In this document: positions 35,606 to 46,826 of the stretch, piece by piece | Layout of the letters: each line of letters starts with the position of its first letter | Position numbering within the stretch: the stretch's first letter is position 1 | Assembly: GCA_013399855.1 (NCBI GenBank) | Contig: VXAY01006791.1 | Location: forward strand, 62,001 to 126,000 | Direction of reading: 5' to 3' | Source of the DNA: Oxyruncus cristatus | Taxonomy: Eukaryota > Chordata > Aves > Passeriformes > Cotingidae | Length of the DNA: 64,000 nt | Position numbers and translations under genes: made by a program | Notes under the pieces: generated by a model | What the model was told of the DNA's origin: nothing | Seen by the model: the letters and a program-made list of their open reading frames with translations, nothing else | Database searches by the model: none

Positions 35606-38090
35606 TAAGTAGCAAATAGCATAAGAATACCTGTCTGTAATTTCATGCTTCATTTAGTTCAACTCTATGCCAACATCCAACTAGAATATTCATTTCAGTA
35701 TGCAAGAATAAATCTAATGGTACTGATTATGGAAATATCTTGATACCATAAAACAATATCTTTCTGTATATATCTTTGCTTTCAAAGGTGTTTCCATCAG
35801 TTTGTTGTGAGATTTTACTTTCCTTTTGTTCTGTTACACAGTGAATGATCAGTGTGTTGTTAGACTTCCCTAAGTTATTTTGAATGATATTTTTCTTCTT
35901 AGCAGTAGTCTGCTGACATAAGAAAGGGAGGATTTCCTCAAAGTTTGTTCTTGATTGGTCTGTCAGTGTCCAAGGAAAACTGAGACCATTGTGGTCCCCC
36001 AACCCCTCATGGGGACCTTTCACTGGATCCCCATACCCCCAAATCCACTGGATTGGAGGACAGTTTGGCTAACTTGGTCAAGGACACATGCTAACAACAT
36101 AAAGACAACCTACTCCCAGGTCTCCACACTTTTAGTCAAGTATGTTATGCACTGCCAGTGACAGCTGGCACCCATGAAGGACTCACACTAAGAGTTTATG
36201 GAATAACACATTACTAATGAACAGAAAACTGTGACAGGTTAAGGTTTGAAGATTTCTGGTGATAGTATCTGACTGCAAAAACACACAAAAGCAATATACA
36301 GCAAGCTCTAATCCCCAGTAAAACCTAACTTGAGATAATAATTTAGCATGCTCGGAGTAAGGCACTTACCCAATAGGCATCTTTATGGGGTAGAAGAGAG
36401 GTTCAGCCCGTCAACTGATCCCACAAATTTTGATGGAGTCTCGTAATTCTTAACTTTTTTTTATACTATTTCTTTATGCTTAGGTGGAGCTTGAGTGACT
36501 CCAGGTTTGCACCTTTGTTTTTGACTGGTGTAAAATTCTCTCGCTTGGCTCTCAAAGATACAGTCAATAAAACATAGAGCTCATGCTCAGTGGGAGGTGG
36601 TTGTACCTTGGATATGGGCAACTGTGGGATGGAGGTGTGAGTTAGTATAATAATTAGATTATAATGAACCTAGTTCATCTGAGGAGAGCATTCTGGTTCA
36701 GCAGCAAGACATCTTCTCCTGTCTCCCTTGGCTGACAGGTGTTACATGGTTTATCAGCTACAAGATACCATCAAGTTCCCTGCCCTGCAAGGGTATCAGC
36801 AGACCCTTTAGCATGTATTGTGAAGGGGGTGTCACTGTGGTTTTGGGCATGTCAACCACATTTCATCAAGGAAGTAGCCACTGCATTTCGCCCTATAATT
36901 TCCATACTGTAATAACTTTAATTGGAAAATTAGTATAACTTCCCAGTTTTCTCGAATTTTACCCCCAGTCGTTTCCCCATTTCTTCTTGTTCCTATTTGC
37001 TTGTAGATTTAAACAATACAAACCTTATTATCTATAATAAAACGGATTTTATTTGTTATCATAGAAGTTACTGTGAAACAGGAGTGTTCATAATTTTTAT
37101 AGCTTTTTTTTTTCCCTGAAGAGTAATAAAAGAAGCAATTATTTTACAGAGACAGTCACTGAAGGCAGATGGTAGCAGCTCCCTACTGAGCACTGCTATT
37201 TTTACATTTGCCAGGTGAGTTGTCACAAATTTCAGTGAAAGCACTGGAATGAAGCTCTTTTCTGAAGTAATTTTATGACAGGAAAGTTCAGTGTTACTTA
37301 CTCATTGTGATACTGCTTTGGTACCTATTTGAACGCCTACTGAACATATCTACCACATATGTCATTGCTGTGTCTTCTGCTGGAGGAGAAAAAGGAACAG
37401 CCCTCCAGGGCAGCAATGTGAGGAGGCTAAAAGGTTAATTCTGTGGATTAATTGTTCTTTTTGCAGTGTTCCTCAAAGGAATGAGGAGTGAGATCCCAGT
37501 ATTCTCTGCAGGGAGGGTATCTCGTCCTTAAGGTGTTAAGGTAACTTCAAGTAGTTTTATGTAGCCCGATTAAATTTTTACTGCTGGGTATTCAGTAAGT
37601 TATTTACAACCAATGAGCAACCCTAAACGTAGGATTTTTTTTCCCTTAACATGTCAGCTGGTGGTTGTATACCTTAGTGTTATTCTTAAATAGAGATTGA
37701 CTTTACATTGGACAAACTACATATTACAGTCCTACTGGGAGTGAAAAGGACTTGTCTCGTGCATGATTTATTTTGCCTATGCAGAATCTGTTAGAAGAAA
37801 AGCAAACAAATAAGGCATAAAATATACATCAATTGTGCTGATGCAAAATGTTGGCAGATTGGGCATCAGAAGTGTAATAACGTTCATATTCTTATAGTTC
37901 TATTTTATTTTGGTTTATTGCACAGGCTTTATTGTAATGGTGTGCTGTTGGCAATACAGCACGTTTTCTTTTTATTTCTTTCATGTGATCTGAATATTCT
38001 AGAGAAGTGAAAGCTGGTCTGCTTGTTCCCAAATGAGTACTTTGTATATAGCATGGGAAGGAATACACAAGTCCAAAATTGTGTTAGTTT
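35606..38090. other. No recognisable gene or repeat
   Basis: Mostly AT-rich. A locally GC-richer patch at about 35985-36180 has an open plus-strand frame (35955-36161) but no domain or splice evidence. Confidence 0.4.
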
Positions 38091-38102
38091 GGGGGGGGGG
38101 GG
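38091..38102. repeat. Poly-G run (12 G)
   Basis: An uninterrupted run of twelve G residues on the plus strand, 'agttt' before and 'ttatg' after. Such runs are prone to slippage, so the exact length may vary between individuals or reads. Confidence 0.95.
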
Positions 38103-41100
38103 TTATGTATATTGAAACTTTCAGAAAGTTATGGTGACTTCTTTCCTTATAACCCTTTTGCATCCCTTCAACTAGGTAGGTAGGAAATTTCCCCAGAGTT
38201 ATCGTATGTTTGGGCTGAGCCAAAATCATTGCTACTTGTCCTCGTTTCTTAGACACCAAAGGGAAAGCAAGACAAAAGAAGACTATGTTGAATTTTAACA
38301 TAGTGACTTGGAATCATTTTCCATAATGCCTAAGATATGTGGTCTGTAATTGGCCCAGATGGCACTGTCTCTATTAAGCAGCTCTTCATAAACTCAGTTG
38401 GTTACAAATTCCAGCTGTGCAGCTTTGATTGTGTTTACTGAAGTGCTTGGGCCTAGTGCTACCAATATATTAAGCACAAGAACTGTTTTCTCGCACTGAG
38501 CATACACGATATAATGGTTTTCCAGTTTTGTTTCTGCCCATATATAATCAGGGTATTTGCCACTGTAAGGCGAATGCTTCATTTGTTCTTCATTTCAGTA
38601 CGGATCTGGTCCGTGCGTAATTTTTATAAAATTTTTTTCTATATTTTTTTGGCAGCTAGTAGGCTGAAATCAAATCTCTCTGATACCCTGTAGCTATAAT
38701 GTAGTAATATTTGGTGAGCAATAAGGTAACTTTGTTATAATGACTGCACTCAGTGTCTCCCTTCTTTTTCATCTGTGAGCTTCTGCCTCTGTTCCAGAAT
38801 CCCCTTGCTTCTTGTTTCTGTGAACCTTTGCATTGTGTTGGTTGAGCATATCTGTTATCAGAAAGTCAGGTTGCTTAGGTGAAAATATGATGCTCCTAGT
38901 TATGGCTGTCGTTTTTTTTCTGTTAAAGAAGCAGTTTTTCTAGGCTGGATGCATTTACATTGCTCTAATGATCTCTTATTCTTGTGTGACTTTATGTCAG
39001 TTTGTATGAGCATTTTGTGCTTCTGTAATGACATGTACATGTGGACTGGGCTGCAGAATTCTGACGATTCTATTCTAGTTAAGCCAGTACAATATTTGTT
39101 GGCAGGAAAGTTCTGAGGGAGTTTAATACATGCTTAAATAAAAATCTTTTTGAAGCTCACAGTGTTACTGTGTGGTAGCTGGGTTCATCTGGTCTGTCAG
39201 TCCTGATGCATAACCATTCTTTGCTGCCTTTTGCTTTTGTGTGGTGAAGTAATTTCTGATCTGGTGGTTTTACCTTTTTCATATCCCTTTAACAACAGAA
39301 CATGGTGGAACAACCACTCTGACTTGCTTTATGCACCTTTCCTCATTCTTAGACAGTTCTTTATTTGTGGGTGGCAGATGCTATGCAAGCACTTTGGTGA
39401 ATGACATGCATGGTAAGTAGAACTACTGTGGAATTTTTAAATGAGGTGGTCTTATGAGCTCTAATTCAGTAGGAATCACTTCTGCTTTGGATCCTCCACT
39501 TTGCTTTTGTGTGCCTGCCACCTTCCATGGAGCCTCAGCAACATCCAGAGGCCCCAGCTGAATTCAAAGCTCTCTGCAGGGAGGCTTGGAAATGTACACA
39601 AGTCACTGCACTCAGGAAATTAAAATCTTAGTTGACAAGACAGAGGAATGAAGGATGTTGTTTCCAATTCATGTACTAGGGACTGACGTGTGAAGAGAAA
39701 AATATGTCAAAAAATACCTATGACACTCAGGAGTGCACATTTTCTTTAACACAACTATAGGTTGACTTCTAAATTGGCCAGAAAAGGTCTGTTGGAAAAA
39801 ATCGACTCAATGAGACACCAGAGTCATACGTTGACTTTTGTCCGAGTTAAACTGAAAAATTTTATGCCTGGATGTGGCTAGCACAGATGAGGAGGGCAAA
39901 CCAAACAAGAAGCTAGCCTAGTACTAGGGAATTTCACTGCCCTGGGAGACCCAGATAGCCTTGAGTGTGACACCATGAGGTGTTAATTCCTATATTACCT
40001 TATTTGTGTGCTCAGGTGCAGATATACTAAGGATACTAAAAGTGGATGCTTTTAGAGGGTGAGATATTGTAATTTTTTAAATACAATATGTGTTTGTTCT
40101 ATTTGATTTGTTTTTACATATTTTGGGCTTTCTAAAAATCAAAGAATAAATCTGAAAAATGAATTTTCTTTCCAAAATGCATTAAATTTGATAAGCTAAG
40201 ATTCTGTTTTACATGCAAAATTGACTTACTATTCAGTAAAATGTATTTAGCTTTTATTTTGAACTGGGATAATTCTTTTCTGTGGATAATTCCTATCAAG
40301 AACAGGAATTCATTCTCTCTGATGAAGATCCTTAGAGCATAATTTCTGAATTTATATTTTTCTGAAATTATATTTTTCAGTTGGACTTGGCTGTAGTCTT
40401 GAAGATATGTAGGCCAGTGAACCTTGATAGTAGGATCTTGTGTATATTGGGCGCTCTGGGACATCACTTGCAAAGTATTTGTTTATAACGTTAGTATGTT
40501 TCATCAAGTCTTCCTAAATGATATTTCAAGTGGTAACATATAGTTCTAGTAGGCAAGCTTATAACTCCTCTTATATCCATACTGTACTTCAAAGCTTCAT
40601 TTATTACGAAGTAAATTTTTTAGCAGCAGACTTATGTTGAAGCTTTTTAGATTTACAATGAAGTAGAGAGTTAGAAAGTGGGGAGAAGATGCTGACAGTG
40701 TCATCTTGGGGATACAGTTTCTCCTGATCTCTAATTTATGCAATGCTCATCGGTATATACAAACACTGTATACTCACTCTGTACTTGAGTGCTAAGTGTA
40801 CTGTGTTCTGCTGGGCAACGTGTTTCCATCACTGTTGCTGCTAAGTATAAACTTCTTTATGAATACTTTGAAAAATGCAATCAGACCTCAGTAGTGTCAC
40901 CTAAGAATACCTAGTGCTTAGAAAAACACAATTTGCAAGCAACTCAGACCACGCTATAAATGCACTACAAGAGCGGTTATTCTTACTAAGTGGAATAAGG
41001 TGATCTTGTTTAATGTAAGGGAATCTCTGTGTACTTTTTACTCATGTCTAATTTCTAGTCCTGTTTATGGCCCTTGTGAAAACACCCAGAATGTTTAGCG

Positions 41101-43065
41101 AGGCTTAGAAAGTTCACAGTCAGGTTTTTTTTGAAAAACTTCTTCAAGCATCAATTCTGTCATAATTGCTGAGCCTGGAGAGTGTTTAATATTCTGGGGG
41201 GTTATTTTCAGTAAATTCTCTAGAAAAAAACTCAAAAATGCAAACATTTCTAAACTCTCTGTAAAGAAACAGATTAATCTTTTGATTTCATTTCTCTAGA
41301 AATAATGTCTATTATTTAAAATTATTGAAAAATTGAAGTAAATCCAAAGTAAACTTTAGGTAATTAGTAACTTGTTAGTAAAATACACATGAGTAGTTCA
41401 GCTGGCCTTTATGAAGGTGTGCTAAATCTGAGAATAATTATGATAATTGAACACTACTGGGCTAAACAATACCTGTAATGAAAAAATGATTTTTTTTTCC
41501 TGTTTATCCATATCTCCTTGCTTTGACTGAATTCCCAACATAGATCAGGAGTTCAGTTAGAATGTTAAGGCATTATGAAGCCATTTTTTCTTTCCAGATC
41601 TTGTAGCAGTTTAAAGATGGGGCTTAACATTAGTTAAAAGGACACCAGTGACAAAATCTCATTATTTAATGATCAACAAAGGACAGGAAAAGAGGGGAGA
41701 AGGACAACGAGATAGCAACATCTGGTCTTCAGCACAAATTTATATGTAGAAACATATTGAATACATTTTTGATCTCTACTTTCTGTTGAACAAGATACTT
41801 TGCCTCTTGGCTAAGGTGATGTGGCTAACTGGGGAGTGCCTTCTGCTTCTGGTGAAAGAATTTTCTAATCTGAATGTCTAAAAGTATGCCCTTATTGTAA
41901 AACAGCATTGCCATCTCTGACTTTTTAAAACTTGGTCTGGAGAATTTTTGCTTCCTTGGGAAACGCCTTGTGCTTTCTTGGCCACAAACTTGACAGATTA
42001 TGACTTTTGCTTTAGATGTGTTTTGAGTTTAGCTCCCTTTAGTCTTTCCTGTCTGGTTCTGTCTTTTTGTCATACAATATGATGAACTGATTTATTTGAA
42101 TAATTTGATTTGTCTTCAAGCAGGCATAACCAACTAAATGTTATAAAATAGCTGCAGATATTTTACTACACTAATACTTCTGATTTGCTACTCTTCTCTG
42201 ATTAAGCTCAAAGGATCTTTTCATACAAGAACCTTCATATTTGTGAGCTGACAAGGTGTTCTTGCCATTTAGGCACGCTTCTCTTTTTGGCTAACCAAAT
42301 GATTTTGCAGTTTACCTCTTGTTTTCGTCATAGCTTTGGCAGCATCCATTCTTTTGCTCATGAGGGTTTTAGTCTTTCCTTAATCTGTCTGTATTGAAGG
42401 TGCATGTTACATTTCTTATTGCAGAACTGCCAGTTTAAAATAGCATCATTTCAGTAACTCTCTGATAATCTAAGGATAAAGTAAGGAAAAATTGGGGAGA
42501 GGTCATATAAAATACTTTGAAAAGACTATCTCAATATGAATTAACAACAAAGACACTAAAAATTGTGAAATAGGCAGAGATATTGCTTTTATAGCTCAAA
42601 GAAATTTTGCTGCCTGCCTTCTTTTACACAGGTGTTAACAGCTTCCCCTTCTCTCTATCGGCAGAGGTTAACTACCACTTCATCTCTTGAGGTCCAATTT
42701 ATTTATGTAATTAGGTTACATTAAGAGCTATAATCCTTAACCTGCATTTAACCTGGATTTTTCTATTCTTTGTATGAATTTATGACAGGACACTAACTGC
42801 AAATTTTTTTTCAGGTTTTGGTTGCTGTATCAGCTGGCCTAACACAAGATAATTATATTTGAATTTCACTTGTGCTATTTAAAATTTATAGCATGATATG
42901 AAGTCTTTTCAATAGTTTCTGATCAGTTTTCTAGGAAACAAAATTTTCTCAAAGTGAAGAGGTCTGTTATAGAACATGATTAGATACTAATATAGAAAAC
43001 TGTATTTTTTCCATATTAGAGGATTTGTTTAATGCTCTTCTGATATTTTTAACTAAGTTGTTCAC
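38103..43065. other. No recognisable gene or repeat
   Basis: Five kilobases without any recognised element. The longest frame (minus, 40132-40473, 113 codons) is AT-driven, rich in Ile/Lys/Phe/Ser, and has no domain. Confidence 0.45.
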
Positions 43066-43680
43066 AACATCACAGAATTGTTAGGGTTAGAAGGGACCTC
43101 TGGGGATCATGTAGTCCAACCCTCTGAGAAGGCAAGGTCATCTAGAGCACATTACAGTGTCCAGATGGGTTTTGAATGCCTCCAGAGGTGGAGACTCCAC
43201 GACATCTCTGAGCAGCCTGTTCCAGGGCTCTACCTCCTTTTGAGGTGGAATTTCTTGTATTTCATTTATGGCCATTGCTGCTCACCCTGTCTCTGGGCAC
43301 CAGCAAAAAGAGTCTGGCACCATCCTCTTGACATCCACCTTTGAGATGTTTATTTGCATTAATGAGATCCCCTCTCAGTCTTCTCTCCACGCAAACAAGC
43401 CCATCTCCCACAGTCTCCTCTCATAAGAGAAATGCTTCAATCCCTTAATTATCTCTGTGGCCTCTGCTGGACCCTCTCCAGTAGCTCCTTGTTTTTGTTG
43501 TACTGAGGAGCCCAGAACGGGACACAGCACTCCAGATGTTGCACAACTAGGGTTGAGTAGAGGGGGAGGATCCCCTTGCTCAACCTACTGGCCACACTCA
43601 TTCTGATGCACCCCAAGGTGCCACTGGTCCTCCTGGCCACAAGGGCACACTGCCAGCTCACGTTTGTTGTTCTTTAAGGC
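43066..43680 (-). mobile_element. CR1 LINE, 0.6-kb fragment with ORF2 end
   Basis: The longest CR1 piece here. On the plus strand the reverse-complement 3' end starts 'catcacagaattgttagggt' and continues through 'cctctggggatcatgtagtc', 'agactccacgacatctctga' and 'gagatcccctctcagtcttc'. On the minus strand, 43449-43661 translates to the end of the CR1 reverse-transcriptase ORF: 'LGCIRMSVASR', 'ILPLYSTLVVQHLECCVPFW' and 'KELLERVQQR' are recognisable. The copy is 5'-truncated near 43680, is broken by frameshifts or stops, and lacks the catalytic part of the enzyme. Confidence 0.93.
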
Positions 43681-43872
43681 ACTGAACCGGGTAGTCTGCA
43701 GGATCCTTACAATATCGTGAGTAAAATGACTACAGAGGAAAAGACTTGTGAGCTGTGGGTTTTTCACCCGGAGCCTGTAAATTACCTCACTCATTAATTG
43801 GTTTAGATTCATCTTTTTATGTGAAGTGTTCCTGCAATGTTTACTGTTAAGGAGTAAAATGTATGGAATTGT

Positions 43873-44022
43873 GACCCTGGGATTAGCTCAGTTGGTTAGA
43901 GCTTGATCCTAATAACACCAAGGTCATGGTTTTGATCCCTGTACAGACCATTCACTTAAGAGTTGGACTTGATGATTCTTGTGGGTGCCTTCCAACTCAG
44001 ATTATTTTGTGAAATTCTGTGT
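43873..44022 (+). mobile_element. TguSINE1-like SINE (tRNA-Ile head, CR1 tail)
   Basis: The head 'gattagctcagttggttaga' has an intact A box; an anticodon loop 'ctaataa' (AAT) and 'ccaaggtcatggttttgatc' (B-box region with one extra T) follow. After 'gaccattcacttaagag' it becomes a CR1-type tail, 'ttggacttgatgattcttgt' to 'gaaattctgtg'. It aligns with the minus-strand copy at 6813-6957 over its whole length, including the head-tail junction. The acceptor stem is mispaired and the T arm altered, so it is a retroposed SINE, not a tRNA gene. It lies about 190 bases beyond a CR1 fragment. Confidence 0.9.
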
Positions 44023-46261
44023 TGACATGATTGTTGGGAGGCACTCTATAATTCCCATTATGAGGGTTATTGCATTAAGCCTGTTTTTCATTCTCTCACA
44101 TAGTGTGGAGAACAACCTCTTGCAGGCTTCACTAAAGGCATGATTGGCCCTTCTTTAATCATACCATAAGTGGAAGTTTTGGGGAAGTTGGGATAAGGCA
44201 GAATTTTATCACTTGTAAGAATAATCCAGAATTCTAAAAAATAATCTTGATCTCTCCAGTTTAAATCCTTTTCACTTTTGAAAGATGATAACAGTAACTT
44301 GTTGAGGTCTTGGATGAGATTTTATCTGGTGCTTTTGAATGAGACCTCTGTTGCATCTGACACTATTTTTTACTTTTTTTTGTTAAAGTAAACTGAAGAT
44401 ATTTAGCTCACTTCAAAGAGTAGATATGAATATAAGTTTATAATAAATGCATATCTTTAAAAGGAAAGACTTGAATTTGTGTGCACACACATATTTAAAT
44501 GCTTAGCAGTTGACGACAAACTGAAAACACTTGTGGTTGTAGTTACAAGTGGAAGAACAAGCAGTTTTAGAAGTTCCACTGCCTTGTTAAAAGTGAAACT
44601 AATTTCACAAAGACAGACATGTCATTTTTGAAGAGCAAAATATAGTATTTCACGTCAGTTGATTTCTACACCTTGAAGAGAAATCTAAGCATAATGGACT
44701 AAGAAGGTTTTTTTTGTTTGCTTTGCTCTCCATAGCTCTCATTGTCAATCCAGGCAGGTTGATAAGGGCTCACACCTGATGGTATATTGGGGAATTCCTA
44801 GAGTGAAAGTTAATGATGCCTCTTTTGTAAGGAACTTTACTACACATTGTACTTTGACAGTTTGTCACCTGTGGATGTTTAGTGCCCCATGTGAGAGTCT
44901 TTTTACCTGTAAACACATGGTTTATGTTTGTAGGGAAATGCTGCTTTTGGTGAACTCTCCTCTGCGGAAGAGGAGAGAAATCAGCATGCTCACTGGGTTG
45001 ATAGTAGTAGAGCTTTCCCTTTGCGCTTTCAAAGCATTACTTAGTAATATTAAAGGTTTGACCTGATATAATACAGTAGGACCCTTTACTTTTGCCTTCT
45101 TTTTCTATATTCATATGAGCAATTCAGTTAGGCAAAGCTGAAGAGAAGAGGAAAAAAGATGGCAGCCCCAAAGGGACGATGTTGCAACAAACTAGGTGTG
45201 TTTCCTCTTGTTATACTGAATGATAGAAAATGTTGCTACTTGGTTCTGTAACTACACGTGATAAGGAAGTTATGGGTATGTTTTCCATGAACTGAAGTGT
45301 TTGCCTGGAAAGAATTTAAAAGATTGTGTCAGTTGAAATCAATGTTATCTAGGTCTTTCTCATCTATATCTTGTGTAATACATAATATGCAGTGCATGCT
45401 TAAAATTAAGTGTAAATATTCAGGATAAAAACTCCCAGTGTGAACAAAACAATGTATTCATTCCACCAAATGCATGATTATATTTAGTTCCAATTCTGCC
45501 TAGTAATTCAGGAAAATCTCCTTAACATTTCTTATCCCTACAAATAATGCACAATCACGATCAAAGGAGATGAGTCGATTCTATAAGGCAATCTTACATA
45601 TGCAATTATGTACTCTATCATAAATTTGTACCAGGAAAGGTTTAAAAAAGTGCAAGATGCTAAGCATCAGAGTACTGCTAACGGAGATTGTGGGAGAGTT
45701 TTTTTCATAGGATAAACACGGTAAAATCTGAACGTCCAGGTAACCTTTCAAAATGAGGACCTGGAAGTGTAATTTTATAGATTCTTGCCACATTTATGGA
45801 AAATAAAATAACAATTGAACAATGGCTTGCTGCTAGAAAGAAAAGACCAAAACCGAGGATTTCAAGTTCTTAGAACTTGTATGTTAATAAATAATACCAA
45901 TTAAGTTGTCTGGGTTTTTAAACTATTTTTTTAATAGTGGAAAATATTTAATAATACTCTTCACCAACGCAGAACTAGAAAGCTTGCCAAACCCAAGGAA
46001 AACAGTTTACTGTCTTTCTACCCTCCATCACCCAATTTTTTTCTACTGCTCTCCCTGTCATTGTTCATGTAGTGCTGTACATGTTAATGTGTGGTGCAGT
46101 ATTTCTATAGTCTTGTTGGAAGTTTTAATTGGCTGCAGAGTGCCTAAGCTTCAGATTTAAGTGCAAGATAGTGTGTTGATCCTGCTTTACTGTTGTTATA
46201 GAAATATTTATTTATCATGCTTCAGGATCTTAGACTGAAGTTTTCAAGTGTTCATACCTGC
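44023..46261. other. No recognisable gene or repeat
   Basis: No element recognised. Frames at 44779-45066 (plus) and 45581-45793 (minus) have no domain or splice evidence. Confidence 0.45.
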
Positions 46262-46826
46262 CATCCTGGGGAATGAGAAGCTTGACATGACACAGCAGTG
46301 CACATTTGCAGCCCAGAAAGTCAGCCACAGCCTGGGCTGCATCAATAGAAGTGTGGCCAGCAGGTCAGGGAGGTGATTCTCCCCCTCTGCTCCTCTCTTC
46401 TGAGACTCCACCTGGAGGACAGTATCCAGCTCTGGGGCCCACAGTGTGAGAAGGACATGGTCCTATTGGAGTGGGTGAAGAGGAGGGCCATGGAGATGAC
46501 CAGAGGGCTGGAGCAGTGAGACAGGCTGAGAGAATAGGAGTTGTTCAGCCTAGAGAGGAGAAACCTCTGGAGAGACCTTATAGCAGCTTCCAGTACCTAA
46601 AAAAGAGGGCTTGCAAGAGTGCTTTAGAGGGACTTTTTAGAGGAGCACGTAGTGATAGGACATGGGGTAATGGCTTTAAACTGGAAGGTAGGTTTAGATT
46701 AAATATTAGAAATAAATTTACTATGGAGGTGACAAGGTTTGAACAGGCTGCCCAGAGGAGTTAGGGATGTCCCAGCCCTGGAAGTGTTCAAGGCCATGTT
46801 TTGGACAGGGCTTTGAGCAGCGTGTC
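46262..46826 (+). mobile_element. CR1 LINE fragment missing its 3' terminus
   Basis: Plus-strand CR1 covering the end of ORF2 ('cacagcctgggctgcatcaa', 'ggaggacagtatccagctct', 'ggggcccacagtgtgagaag') and part of the 3' UTR ('ggtttagattaaatattaga', 'gaacaggctgcccagaggag', 'ccctggaagtgttcaaggcc'). It stops at 'ggacagggctttgagcagc'; the final roughly 100 bases, including the ATTCTATG-type repeat, are absent. CR1 copies normally lose the 5' end, so 3' loss points to a later deletion. Frames across it are CR1 remnants. Confidence 0.93.

Noticed and set aside
43873..43950. Functional tRNA-Ile gene
   Set aside because: A box and AAT anticodon loop are visible, but the acceptor stem mispairs, the T arm has an extra base, and a CR1-type tail follows. 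It is a SINE head; the same applies to 6880-6957.
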